From assembly GCA_963930775.1 (NCBI GenBank), contig OZ005700.1, positions 9,248,609-9,312,608 of the forward strand: DNA of 64,000 bases, read 5' to 3'. Position 1 is the first letter of the stretch, and each line of letters begins with the position of its first letter. The position numbers were made by a program, and so were the translations under genes. Positions 13,101-24,122 of this stretch are shown here, piece by piece. Under the pieces are notes generated by a model. It was given only the letters and a program-made list of their open reading frames with translations. It did no database searches and was not told the DNA's origin. The stretch comes from Cliona cf. orientalis (taxonomy: Eukaryota; Porifera; Demospongiae; Clionaida; Clionaidae).

Positions 13101-16100
13101 ACTTACCGGTTATCTTGGTACAACTCTTGTAGTATTTGTGGAGGATGCTCTCTGACACTCCAGCTTTGATCAGGGCTTCCTCTGATATCCTCATAATTTT
13201 CAGTAGTCAGCACTCCTTCTTGTAGCATCTTTGTGACAACTTGACATGGAGTGGTGTATCTACTGCGATTGTGGTTGAGCATCTCAGCACAGTGGAAAAC
13301 GAAGCCCTCCCAGTTACTGTCTGGGATATGCCGACAGGCTATGGCTAAGCACTGATAGAAAAAGAACTCGTCTATATTTGCCCTTGAATGTAGCTGAGTT
13401 GCTACTTCAAAATGAGGTGGTGTGCAATCCTTCTCCATTTTTCTTATTGCTCGGTAGCCATAAAATCTGTGGCCTACAATTTCCAGTGAGTAGGCGATTC
13501 TAGCATAGCGCTCAGTTGGAGTGATATACTTTCTTTTAAGGCAGTGGAGAAGGTCAGTTGGACTGTTTGCACTATCCCTCTCTATTTGTGTCAGTTCACT
13601 CTGCATGCTCAGTTTCATTATCTCCAGGCCTTTGTCATCAATGAGGTCATCAATACTGCTGACTAACTTTAGCAGGGTATCCTCATCGAGCACCTGCTGC
13701 TGAGTTAGAGTATACCTAGACCTGGCTTACTGAACTTGCCTCACCTTTTCTAGTGTTGTAGTGCTTACAGTTGCCATCTTCAGTCTTCTCTTATAACTTG
13801 TCAAGAGTGAATAAGTCAGCTAGTAGCTTAAATGTCACATCAACTTATTCAAGTGGGTCTTGGGAATGTACAATTTGTATTCAAACCGAAAGTTTATTAG
13901 TTGTGAACGGAAATGACAGTTAGTTGTTTTATGGTACATGTATATGATGTTGTTGTTATCATATCGCTGCATCTGTTACCCAGAATGTTAAATAAACACT
14001 GTGCAGTATTGTTGTGTAGATCATATTATAATGTGTTTTTGCCCAGGTTGGAGTATATGGTGAGGATCTTCCCAAGGAGATGGACTCTTTCCCGACCTTA
14101 CTGACCTCTCGACCTCTCAAGGGATCAACACTAGTCAACGTCGCTCAGGATGAGGGCATTGATGGGGGTGTGGCTGATGGGCGTGGCCTCACTCTGGCTG
14201 ACAGTATTGCCCCACACTGGTTCATACCTCCAGAAGGTAATGCCAGATTGGAATATTCCGATTCTAATTACGTATTCTGTTCCTTCAGGCTCTGTGTCGA
14301 TGTATGGACTGGTGTCCCTCAAGCTGATTCTCGGAGGTCTATGGAGTAGCATCTCCTCTACTCCGACGATCCTCCGAATGTGTCCTCCCCTCACCACAAA
14401 GAACTGGCTCTACTATGCCCCACTGGTTGCCGTGGGAACCAGCAATGGCTCTGTGCTCATCTTCAACCTCTCCAAGAGAGTACTCTACAAAGAACTGGCA
14501 GTTCACTCCTGTGCCATACAGTGAGGCAGATGACGACTAGCCTACTTGGTTAGCATCATTCTCTCTCTCCCCCTCCCTCCCTCCCTGTCTCTTTCTCTCT
14601 CTCTCTCTCTCTCTCCATAGTGGTATAGAGTGGATCAGTCAGACGTCATTTGCTAGCTATGCCTACACCAGCCCCAGCTCAGCCGGCCATGTCAGGAATG
14701 AGATAGCCATCACCGACATACAGGCTGGTCGGTTTCCATGGCAACATACCCTTAGGCTAGCAGTGATAATATAGTATCATTTCTTGCACAGGCAAAGTGA
14801 CTCACCTCAAGCGACCAGATGAGAGTGAGTCCAACGGCCACACCCCCATTGACACCATCAAGATATCACTGCACAAGTGAGTCAGCCCTTTGCGCTAGAC
14901 TAAATTCTAGGTCCACTTTTGGAAATGTTGTGAAGTAGCTAGCTACTGTGTACAGGAACTATATGGTAGTGAAGTACAAGGACCGTCCGCTGGAGTTCTG
15001 GGACGTTCATAGCCATGCCTTTCTCCGAGAGCTTGTCTCCAACCCGCCAACGTTCAGCTGTGTGGAGTGGTCCCCCAGTCCAAAGCAGCCAAAGGCACAG
15101 AAGACAAACACCACCGACCTATTGACCTTTGGAGCTAGTGTGTCTACGGTTGACTTTGACGTTGCCATGGGAGCAGTTGAACACAAGTCAACTCAGGTAC
15201 TAGGTCAGCTAAACTACTGTACATGTAAGTGCTCAAGTCATGTGACACTGTATCCAGGCAACGGGGCGCGAGCTACTGACTGTGATGGACGAAACAGGAT
15301 GCATGTGGCAGATCTCCATTGAGGGATCGAAGGTCAGAGTGGTCAACGGACAGCCCACACAGGTACCTCTGATCACATGATAATCACATGACCATCTAAC
15401 ATTCCGCTTTTGTTTCAGACGTGGCTGAACAACCCGATGTGTGTGACTTGGAAGAGTGAACTGATGGTGGCTGGAGACACAGAGGGAGTGCTGATAGTGT
15501 TCGACACTAAGACATCTCAAGCAAGGTACATGCAAACGTTGATGAAGACTACTGGTGAGTATTCATCTTTTTTCCCCAGAACTATAGAGACTCCCAAGGC
15601 TCCAGTGAAGAAGATTCGTTTTGCCCCGGGCAAGGGCAACACTAAGATCTTTGTGCTGTACTCATCTCGTTTTGACATCCGAGAGATTGGTGGAGATGAA
15701 GGAATGATCGCCCAGCTGAAGTGGGGAGGGAGAGAGGCAGCTGGCTCTCACCTCGTGGTGGAGGATGCTGACTGGGCCACCTCCGATAAGCCAGTTCTGC
15801 TGACCAGCGATGGCTGTATCAGAGTCTTTGATATCAAGCTACAGCATTCTCAGTCAGTCATCACTATCGCTGACTTTGCAGGTTCGTCTCATGTGATATG
15901 TGAACAACGATCATCTTCAATAATATCCATCTGTCTACTCCACTCCACATGTCCCCCCTCACACACTCACATGCTCCACTAGAGCCTGTGTTTTGTCCTC
16001 ATGTTGTCCCTCCCAGCGCTGCATTCAGACTAAAAGTGATGTGCCAGCACCAACCTTGGAGGCTGGAGTATAACCTTGACCCCACAGAGTGAGCTATCAC

Positions 16101-18114
16101 ATTCCCATTCTATATAATATATGGATGATACATTCCCATTCCCCAGTCTGAGTGAGACGGATCCCGTTGAGAAGTTTGTTAGAGCACAAATTGAAGTTAT
16201 GCCTGAGTGAGTTGAATCAATGCATGTCTGGCTAATCTTCCTTCACTCCCCCCCCCCCCCCCCCCCCCCTTTCTCTCCCTCTCTCTCTCTCTGTCCAGTG
16301 AGTACAGGGTTGCCCTGGAGGAGAGTCAGCTTGGAACAGCTGGGAGGTGCCTACTCACTGCAAAGTAAGCAGCTACAGTATTGCATTGGGTACGTGCTCA
16401 TCTCTTCCGTTTATCGACAGTTTGTTTGGTGATGATCAGGAGGTGGCCTTTTGGACGGTAGCTCTCTTCTACATGCTACGAGAGAAGAACAGACTTCAGG
16501 ATCCAAGATACAAGGTAACCACCCATCATTCTCTTCTCTTCTCTTCTCTTCAATCTCTCTTTTACTGAATGTTGTACCATGTTGATAGGTCTACAAGTAC
16601 GCTCATCGTCGTAACCCCAGCAGTGACATCATCCGCCCAGACTCTGAGGCATCAATCAGCATCGGCTCAAAGACCCTCTCCTCCTCCTCCAAGCCGGGGC
16701 AGAGCCTAGAGGACCTGCTTGGACCAGTGAACTCTGATCCTGGCATCGACAGTGATGGTAAGCACTGACACAATCGTGAGCCTTGAATTATCCACTGCCA
16801 TTCCCCACGTACTTGTAGGTGACAGTCTCCCTCTCTCCCCTACCTCTTCGCTGGTCCTGCCTGTGAACTTTGACCCCAACGGAAAGGACATTGATGGTGT
16901 TCTCCAGGAGGCTGATGTTCGTATGCTGGTGGACACGCCCCCTCTCGACCTCAACTGGGACCTCCTCTGTGACGCCACCACCTTCAAGGTTAGCTGCCCC
17001 ACTGCATGATGGCGGGATGATGAAACTATTTGCGATTTGTTTCTCCAGCGTATGCAATTGGACAGGGCTTTCCTTCACGACAGCAAACGACAAACCTATG
17101 ACCAGACAAGGAAATGTGCTGAAACACTTCTACTGCTGGGACAAGTTAGTGAAACTTTCATTATCTCATTCATTTGCTCACACTCACTCACACCTGCACA
17201 GACTGACAGAGCGGTGCAGCTGCTACTGGAGACAGACTCCTATAACCCAGACTACCACACTGATGCACTCAAGTAAGCAATGGCCTAGCTCCTCCTTTCT
17301 CAGTCATGATATCTGATATCACACTTTTCCTCTGCTGCTGAGCACAGGGCATGTCTAGCTGCCACCATCAGATCATCAGGGGCATCTCAGAGCACCATCA
17401 AACTAGTCGCCACAAACCTCATTGCAAACTCAATGCTGTTTGGTGAGGGGAATCCATTAGTTGATGTAGCAGTGATTTTTCAGGAAAACTTTCTGTGGTT
17501 TTCAGAGGGAGTTCAGCTTCTGTGCCTGATAGACAAAGGCCAGGATGCTTGTCGCTACCTTCAGACATACAGTGAGTGGCATCACTCGGTGTGGCTGGCC
17601 AAGTCCACCCTGGACGAGAGAGATGTAGCTGAGGTATTCTCGAGGTGGGCAGACCATCTCACCTCTGTTGGAGTCAACCAAAAGGTAAATCAATGAGCTG
17701 ACTATCAAAGAAATCTGTTGGTAAATTTGTTACCATTTTGACCAGAGCAAGGCTTTATTGGTGATGCTATCCCTTGGAAAGTTCTACAAGGTCATAGAAA
17801 TGCTTTACAGGTGTGTGTCGCAAACTTTAATAGAATTCTGAGCCATTAAGCTATAGATAGCTCTTCACCATTCCACTCCACTCCACTGCAGCATGCGGCA
17901 CTTTGACCAGGCTGCAGTGTTCACTGAAAGCTGTCTTGAGTACAAACTAGTGAGGAAGACTGAAGACACTGCTCCGCTGATTGAGGCTGTGTTTTTGGAG
18001 TATGCTCGCTATTTGAACAGTCTTGGCTGGACAAGGGGAGTGAGGTACTACTGTGACAAGGCCGGGGAGAACGGAGAGAAACTGTTTCAACAGCTTCATA
18101 AACCAACAACTTAG
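7174..18114 (+). CDS. WDR11: WD repeat-containing protein 11
   Basis: WDR11 is a large twin beta-propeller protein that, in known animals, acts at the trans-Golgi with FAM91A1 in capture of endosome-derived vesicles and is linked to Hedgehog/ciliary signalling. Many exons run from MSSAAGAIKVSPQTIPGSL at 7174 to FQQLHKPTT at 18114. Recognisable stretches include GLVAYAAHNTVVVIDPRSIQ, PLVAVGTSNGSVLIFNL, RDKPLELWD-like DRPLEFWDVHS, KIRFAPGKGNTKIFVLY, DGCIRVFDIKL, YDQTRKCAETLLLLGQ, DRAVQLLLETDSYN, STIKLVATNLIANS and GVQLLCLIDKGQDACRYLQT, all matching the family along its length. The intron 9077-14046 (GTGAGT donor, CCCAG acceptor) is by far the longest and contains two genes on the opposite strand. 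Other introns hold poly-C and CT tracts. Exact exon count was not fixed. Confidence 0.92.
7322..7363 (+). repeat. CCCCCTG minisatellite at WDR11 intron 1 acceptor
   Basis: Five to six tandem copies of the 7-bp unit CCCCCTG directly precede the CTGTAG acceptor and appear to act as the pyrimidine tract of this intron. Confidence 0.8.
9162..11119 (-). CDS. Death-fold membrane protein B (DD-DED-TM-ectodomain-TM), nested in WDR11 intron
   Basis: Not a gene I can name. The first exon is 15 nt (MAISD, 11105-11119). A large exon to about 10394 encodes two helical domains. The first resembles a death domain (KLGLRTDLTQAEME..SPSDLYHKLKRKYS..LLSRFIYALERLGH). The second resembles a death effector domain (LFNFYQCLVEICRDLDVSHY...ELFTMLFEQKIISEDDQTCL). 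A Ser/Asn-rich linker exon (10144-10345) follows. The last exon has a hydrophobic helix (VLLILVLLVGVLAVAVLGV), about 240 residues with many N-x-S/T sequons and a few Cys, a second helix (ILLGVICGLIVIVSIAVMF) and a short basic tail ending RYNID. Predicted topology is death-fold domains in the cytosol, glycosylated ectodomain outside, both ends inside. It parallels gene A 0.3 kb upstream. The domain calls rest on pattern recognition only. Confidence 0.65.
11428..13777 (-). CDS. Death-fold membrane protein A, paralogue of B, with one apparent frameshift
   Basis: First exon 13745-13777 encodes MATVSTTTLEK. Exon 13107-13699 holds the death-domain-like half (MKLSMQSELTQIERDS..SPTDLLHCLKRKY..ARIAYSLEIVGHRFYGYRAI) and a DED-like half (FFFYQCLAIACRHIP...TTPCQVVTKMLQEGVLTTENY). 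Several short exons between about 12380 and 13054 give a Ser/Arg/Thr-rich linker; their joins are tentative. Exon below 12336 gives a TM helix (GVLSLLGLVALCSCLALLIAYG), an ectodomain parallel to that of protein B (LYALAGSSITLNVCGT, QWGYYTIIFLPP) and a second helix before CCCCLTKKSY. The frame changes at a 6-base homopolymer (11887-11892): the upstream and downstream reading frames both match paralogue B and overlap by about 50 bases. Either an assembly error or a real one-base indel explains it. Confidence 0.6.
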
Positions 18115-18306
18115 CAGATTAAAATGCTGTTTATTTGCATATTGTGATTTAAGGTTCTTAGTATAGTTAATTTTTGCAAATTGTTCTTTAAGAGAATATT
18201 AAAAAATTTTTGTGTGTATCAACGATGCGGTCGGTACGGGTCGTCACCAGCTGCAGTTACGGAGCAACTACCAGCCCCGCCCATTTTATTTACTTTTCTC
18301 GTAGTT

Positions 18307-19769
18307 ATGGCCAAAAAGGAGGGAGCCCATGATAGGGTACGTACGCAAGTCATTTGAGCATAAAGTATTGGCATGTTCATTTGCACTTATGTAACTTCAG
18401 CCAACTGCGTTGTTTCAGCAAAGACCCAGATTGAAGGTTGGTTGCATTCATACAAAAAAGACAATAATATTATTATGATTTGTTGTGGATGTGTTTAGCC
18501 TTCAGTATCTTTCTCTGGCTGGTCTGGACTACAGTCTCCTGGCCACATGGTATATTTATTATCATGATTCACACAGTATTCTGAAAGTCCTTGACATTGT
18601 AATTTGTAGGGGCTGTATTCTGCAACACCACAGGGAACATACTCAAGATATGGAGTTGGAGTAAAGGTAATGCTGGGTGCATGAATAGAGTGAGCGAAGT
18701 AAGAGATTGACTTTATGATGTTGTTCAGTCTCCCGTTGGTCCACCGGGAAGACCGCTTCGATCATCGCTCCAACACAACACTCCTACAACTCCAATACAG
18801 CAACAGTATGCACAAAACTACCAGGTATGCTTGTCAGTATCTCAGTGATAGTCTACCATGCACTCTCACGATATTATTTATACATGTATGCATAGAATTT
18901 CCGTACTAGAAGGCACACGATGGGGACGATATATGCGACTACTCCAGTGAGGAGCCCCCCAGTGCCCAGCGTACCAGGACGCAGGCCCTCCCTTGAGAGG
19001 AACTCATGGCCAATGTCACCAACCTATGAAAACGCTACAATGACATTATCAGTGAGCAAGCACATTGCCATGGCTTCTCACACCAATATCACTTAAATTA
19101 TTTCAGCCGTCTGTGTGTGGCAGTCTAGTCAATAATTACACTGAGGCATTTCAAGACGAAAAGAGAGGAGTCCAAATGCAGGAGAGGCTGGTCGTCAATC
19201 AAACACAGAGAGTATTTACAGGTTGGAAAATACATTAATTTTAGTGATTATAATAATTATTATGGAGTTGGATTGATGCTGTATAATAGGAAGTGACGCT
19301 ATTCAGTGGTTGGTTGACAATGTTGAAGGTCTCTCTTCAGTAGAAGCTGCACAGGTACCGTATCATGACAGGAAGGCACTGTTCTGAATGCATATTAATT
19401 TCCTCCTCTGGCCAGTTGGCTGGTAGTCATCTTCTTGAGCGAGGGTTGATAGTCAGTGTATCTCAACCGGGACAGACAAAGTTTGTAGGGTCTCCCAATG
19501 CTCTCTATCAGTTCTCAGCCAAAGAGGGGGAAAGGTAACTGAGCAGCACAGTGTCGCGTACAGACTATTATTAATTTTATTAATCTAATACTTCAGTGAA
19601 AGTCCAACCAATAAAACTACAGCCGCTCCAACGGAACCCAATTCCCCTCCAGCTCCGGATCCAGGTCAGTGCAATGTACTTATAGTAATAATCTTTTTGT
19701 TTATTGTTGTTCTTTTTATCAATAGCTGAAGAGAGTGAAAACACAAAATCTAAATGCCTTATTCAGTAA
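18307..19769 (+). CDS. Small DEP-domain protein
   Basis: I do not recognise an orthologue. Starting at ATGGCCAAAAAGGAGG, short exons join in frame through 18421-18438, 18500-18550, 18609-18665, about 18728-18823, 18897-19050, 19106-19219, 19289-19360, 19417-19534 and 19597 to the stop at 19767. The N-terminal two thirds are rich in Pro, Ser, Thr and Gln and probably disordered (for example TPTTPIQQQYAQNYQ and SPPVPSVPGRRPSL). The C-terminal part is a DEP domain (TGSDAIQWLVDNVEGLSSVE, QLAGSHLLERGLIVSV, SPNALYQFSA), which usually binds membranes or G-protein-linked partners. The product is about 250 residues. It lies between WDR11 and PLPBP on the same strand with very short spacers. Confidence 0.7.
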
Positions 19770-19946
19770 CTTTCAGATTGGTAGCTAGCAAACTTTGTTA
19801 TCTCTATCCTCAATTTCTTCATGATCAACAACTACAATGAGTGGGTGGGGCTGCTTGGCTATAGCGCCGCTGCGCAGCGCGCGATCATTAACTGTCACGT
19901 GACATTTTCGCGACTATTATCATTAATTTTATTAGCCACAATAAAG

Positions 19947-21671
19947 ATGAGCGCAGCTGTGAATGTGTTGGTGAGAGAAGCAGGTCTACTTGTGAGTCCT
20001 TCGCCTGGCGTCCAGGTGGCTAGCTCCGTCTCGAGGGTTCTTTCTAACGTGAGGGCGGCCGTAGCAGCGAGAAAGGTGAGTTCTCGTGACACAGAGCGTC
20101 ACAATTTGTGCATTCCTTGTCGATATTACAAACTGTGTTCGTGCTGGTGCTTTTTTGTGGCACAGCTAGCCTTAATAATGAATGATGCTGATCAGTTGGC
20201 TGGCTGGGGAGAGCTGGTCTAGTAAGCTATCCTATCATATTTAATATGTGTAAATGTACTATCAGAATAGAAGAGCATAATAATTTATTAGCTTTTGTGT
20301 AGCTTGTAAAAATAATCATTTCCATTTCCAAATTCATCAGCCTAATGATTTCAATATACAAAGACCCCCAACTGTGCATTTTTAAAAATCTAATATGCCT
20401 TAAAAATGTATTTAATAAGCCTACATTTCGACTGTTTCTCTAGAGCCCCATACATACAGTAGTACTGCCCGTGCTCAGTGCATGCCCTAGGAACTGACCC
20501 AGTTATTGTATTGATTTGGCCTCCCCATCCCTCCCACAGCCCGAGTATGGCGGCTACATGCCCAGGCTAGTGGCTGTCAGCAAGAAGCAGCCAGTGGAGA
20601 AGGTGACCTGGGCCTACAGACAAGGAGTTAGACACTTTGGGGAGAATTACGTAAGTACTAGCACACAGGTGTGCACACATACCAAACCCGACTAATTATG
20701 GTTTTGTGTTGATGTACATGGAACTGCACATGATGAGCAGGTGCAGGAGCTGGTCTCCAAGGCTCAGCACTTAGAGGTGAGGACATACGCTGCCTATTGA
20801 TTTGCAGTGCCCAAGTACAAGGTAACTATTGTGTTCATATTGTAGAGTCTTGGAGGTTGTTCAGATATAAAATGGCATTTCATTGGACACTTGCAAAGAA
20901 AGAAAGCGAAGCTTTTAATGGGTGAGCAGTTACCCAGTTGACATTGACTTATCGCGCTATACTCTCTCTCTCTTTTTGTTGTCAGATGTTCCTGGTCTGT
21001 GGATGGTTGAAACACTCGACTCAGTGAAGAGTGCTGATAGTCTCAACAAGCACTGGGGCCTGCGTGACAGAGGGGATCATCCACTCAGAGTACTAGTTCA
21101 AGTCAATACCAGCAACGAAGATAGTGAGTCAACTGTTGGTATAATGCTAATACTACAGAATATAAGAGATAGATCACATTGCCAACGTTTTTGTTTTGAT
21201 ACTTAATCCAAACTATGCAACTTAGATTTCTAGAATGAAAATGTTATTACGCTGCATTAGATAAACATGGTGTTTTGAGTGATGGTTGCCTGGAGCTGGT
21301 GCAGTACATTAGGGAGGACTGTGACCAGCTCATCTTTGCTGGACTCATGACCATCGGAAGGATGAACCACCAGCACCAAATCAACGGACCAAACCCTGAC
21401 TTCATGGTACATACCTCCTTAAGGCCAGTTGTCACCCACCCCCCCCCCCCCAATAATATTATAGCTCGCTTAGCTATACACAATGAATGCTGACTCAATG
21501 CCTTGGCTGCAGCTTCTGTCGGAGTGTAGGGATCGTATTTGTTCCTCCCTTGAGATGGCCCACCCGCTGGAGCTGAGTATGGGAATGTCTGATGACTATG
21601 AACACGCTGTGGAGCTTGGCAGCACCAACATCAGAATAGGAACTGCCTTATTTGGTGAAAGACCCGACTAG
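19947..21671 (+). CDS. PLPBP: Pyridoxal phosphate homeostasis protein (YggS/PROSC family)
   Basis: Binds pyridoxal 5'-phosphate and buffers free vitamin B6; the family has the alanine-racemase TIM-barrel fold without known enzyme activity. Seven exons (19947-20075, 20540-20650, 20741-20776, 20846-20921, 20986-21123, 21261-21406, 21513-21671) join to 264 residues. Family motifs seen: PRLVAVSKKQPVE with the PLP-binding Lys, GVRHFGENYVQEL, IKWHFIGHLQRKKAK, VLVQVNTSNED, GLMTIG, LSMGMSDDYEHAVELGSTNI and RIGTALFGER. The predicted start sits in the context AAGATGAGCG and gives a short N-terminal extension before the conserved core. The promoter side is next to the DEP gene (stop at 19769), so its regulatory region is under 180 bp. 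Confidence 0.95.
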
Positions 21672-22628
21672 TGTGAACCCTGTATTTATATTCCTATAAT
21701 AATCTTTTTCCTTTCTCTTTGTGTGTTTCTGCATCAATTCTCATTGCACATTTTGTTGTATTATAATAGCTTATTGTTGGGTGAGTCCCACTGCACACTG
21801 ATAACTTTTATAGTCAAGTCTGGTAGTAGATTTGATGTGATATAAAAAAAATTATAACCCCATCCTCCCGTCGACCTTCCGAGCTCTAGGCTGGAACGTT
21901 GGTCAGGGTACACTGCAGACTACTGCAGCCAGTTAGGCTTCTGTGTCACAGCCACAGGGGACCGAAGTCAGCCTATGGTGGATTACCAGGCTTTGTCCAG
22001 GATGGGGGGTATTCGAGGGAGGAACCTGGGCGACCCCTAAGCCATATATGCCCAGGACCATGTGCAGTTTTCAGCTGCGGATGCCAGAGGGGGTACCGCT
22101 GACATCGTCTAGCCCCGATAGTACGTGCCAGAATTTGAGCTGGGACGGGTAGTGGCAAAACGCGTATGGGTTTCAAAATTTGTCGTTATACGTCATCGGA
22201 AGTAATTAAGGGACTATGAATATCATTAACTCCATACCGCGGCGCCGCGCCAAAAGTATAAGCCGGCTGATACTGTATCTCGGTAACGGAAAGAACTATA
22301 ATATTATATGAAGCTGGAACAAAAACCAAAATGTAGCTCATAAGCTGACGAAAGCAGCTACCATGGTCCCGAACATGCTACTATACCATTCTAATAAAAG
22401 CCATACTTTAGAATGTTGCATGGCAATCATGCATAATATAAAAGGTACATGTTGCATCCATTCACCATCTCTCATACTTGTTATTATTAAACAGCAAAAA
22501 AATTAATGAGTTTAAAAGGTAACACCATGACATTGTGTACACAACTAAGTTCTACAGATACAAACGAGGCTGAATATCAACAGTAGTACATTAATTGTCA
22601 CAAAAGAGGGAGGGGAAGAGCACCTTAT
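21672..22628. other. Intergenic region, no gene seen
   Basis: Between the PLPBP stop and the VPS10-receptor stop. Short open frames at 21899-22176 overlap on both strands with no family resemblance and are not supported. It presumably holds the 3' UTRs of the two convergent genes. No repeats stood out. Confidence 0.5.
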
Positions 22629-24066
22629 TCACAGTGGTGATTTTCTAGTGAGTTTCTTGAGAGGCTGTTCATCATTGTCTGTCTCAGCACATGTGGTGTC
22701 CTCAGCGTTAATATCAGGGTCATCCTCCTCCATCATCTCACCGCTCTGAGTGAACGTGAACCTCACAGGAGCCTGGCTTAGCCGAGAGTAGCGAACTTGA
22801 AGACGGTTGTACCGACTATAGGAGAAGATGGAATAATAATAATAGTGGGAACAGCATGCCTACCTAGTCCAGCCAACTAACATAAATATTATTATTGAGA
22901 AGCAAAACTAGTGTTTAGAGAATCTGGATATTGTGTGTCAGTTGTTTTGCTCCAGTGCATGCCAACCAGCACTAGAGTGGGGCAGTTGTCAGTTGCCTCG
23001 CTCCAGAGCATGATGCATAAGATATTGACTCACCGTCGATAGTAGTAGATGACAATGCCTAGCACTACGGCAGTGGCCACACCCACCACAAGCACCGCCC
23101 CCAGGCCTCCTCCGATACCAGAGTAGAGCTTCCAGTTTGTGACTACGATGGACTCTCCTGGATCGACGATGATACCATCGATTAACCTAAGCTCAATCTC
23201 AGCAGTGAAATCATCATTTCCCACACGAACCACCAGCGACCCATTCACTAACTGCCGACTCAGCTATATGGATAGCATATATAATGTAGGTCATGTAATC
23301 AGTCATGTGATCTAGTTCTGACTTACAGCCTTCGATGAGGAGATATTTTCTGCACTAGCTGACAGTGGTAGAATATTGACATTAACAAATAGCTTCAGAT
23401 TTGTACCATCACTTCGTCTCAGTAGATTGTGTCTCGGACTTTGCTGGGAAGGGCTAGGGGTCACAGAGGTCACCGGCTCGTCCTCAGACTTGATCTGTGT
23501 GGACTCTATCTCGATCTGAGACTTGTGCACTTTGGGAAATTTATATGTCAGCGCAGCCATTATGGCATCCTTCAAGCTGGACATCCACTGTGAACTGTTG
23601 TAGTTAGTGGGCAAGTCAGAGACGGGGAACTTGAGTGAGATACTGCCATAGTCACCGGGAACTGTACAACACAGTGTCATAAATCATGGATGAAATTTGT
23701 TAAAGCAATATCACCATCAACATAATACTCACCAACAACGCCAACATATTTGATGGTGGCAGAGGTGGAGATATGGTTGCTGACATTGAAAGTGACAGGG
23801 ACATCTTTACTGTAGGCTAACTCAACTGAGGGCATGAACGACACGTTCAGCGAGCCATCTATCACTGTCATGATGACACCAGTGAAGTCCTTTCCTCCCT
23901 CCCCCGTAAGGTGGTAGGTGAATGGTCCCTCGTACGGCAGGCTGCTGTTCAGCCGAGCACTAACCCAAGCCACTGCCGGCTGACCACCAGCACGGACAGT
24001 GGGGATGTAGGCGACAGTGATACTGTGCAGATAATCTATTGATGGGAGATATAATAATATAGTGAT

Positions 24067-24122
<56 letters not shown>

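Noticed and set aside
21899-22176. Overlapping short open frames between PLPBP and the VPS10 receptor
   Set aside because: Open on both strands, no start context and no similarity recognised.
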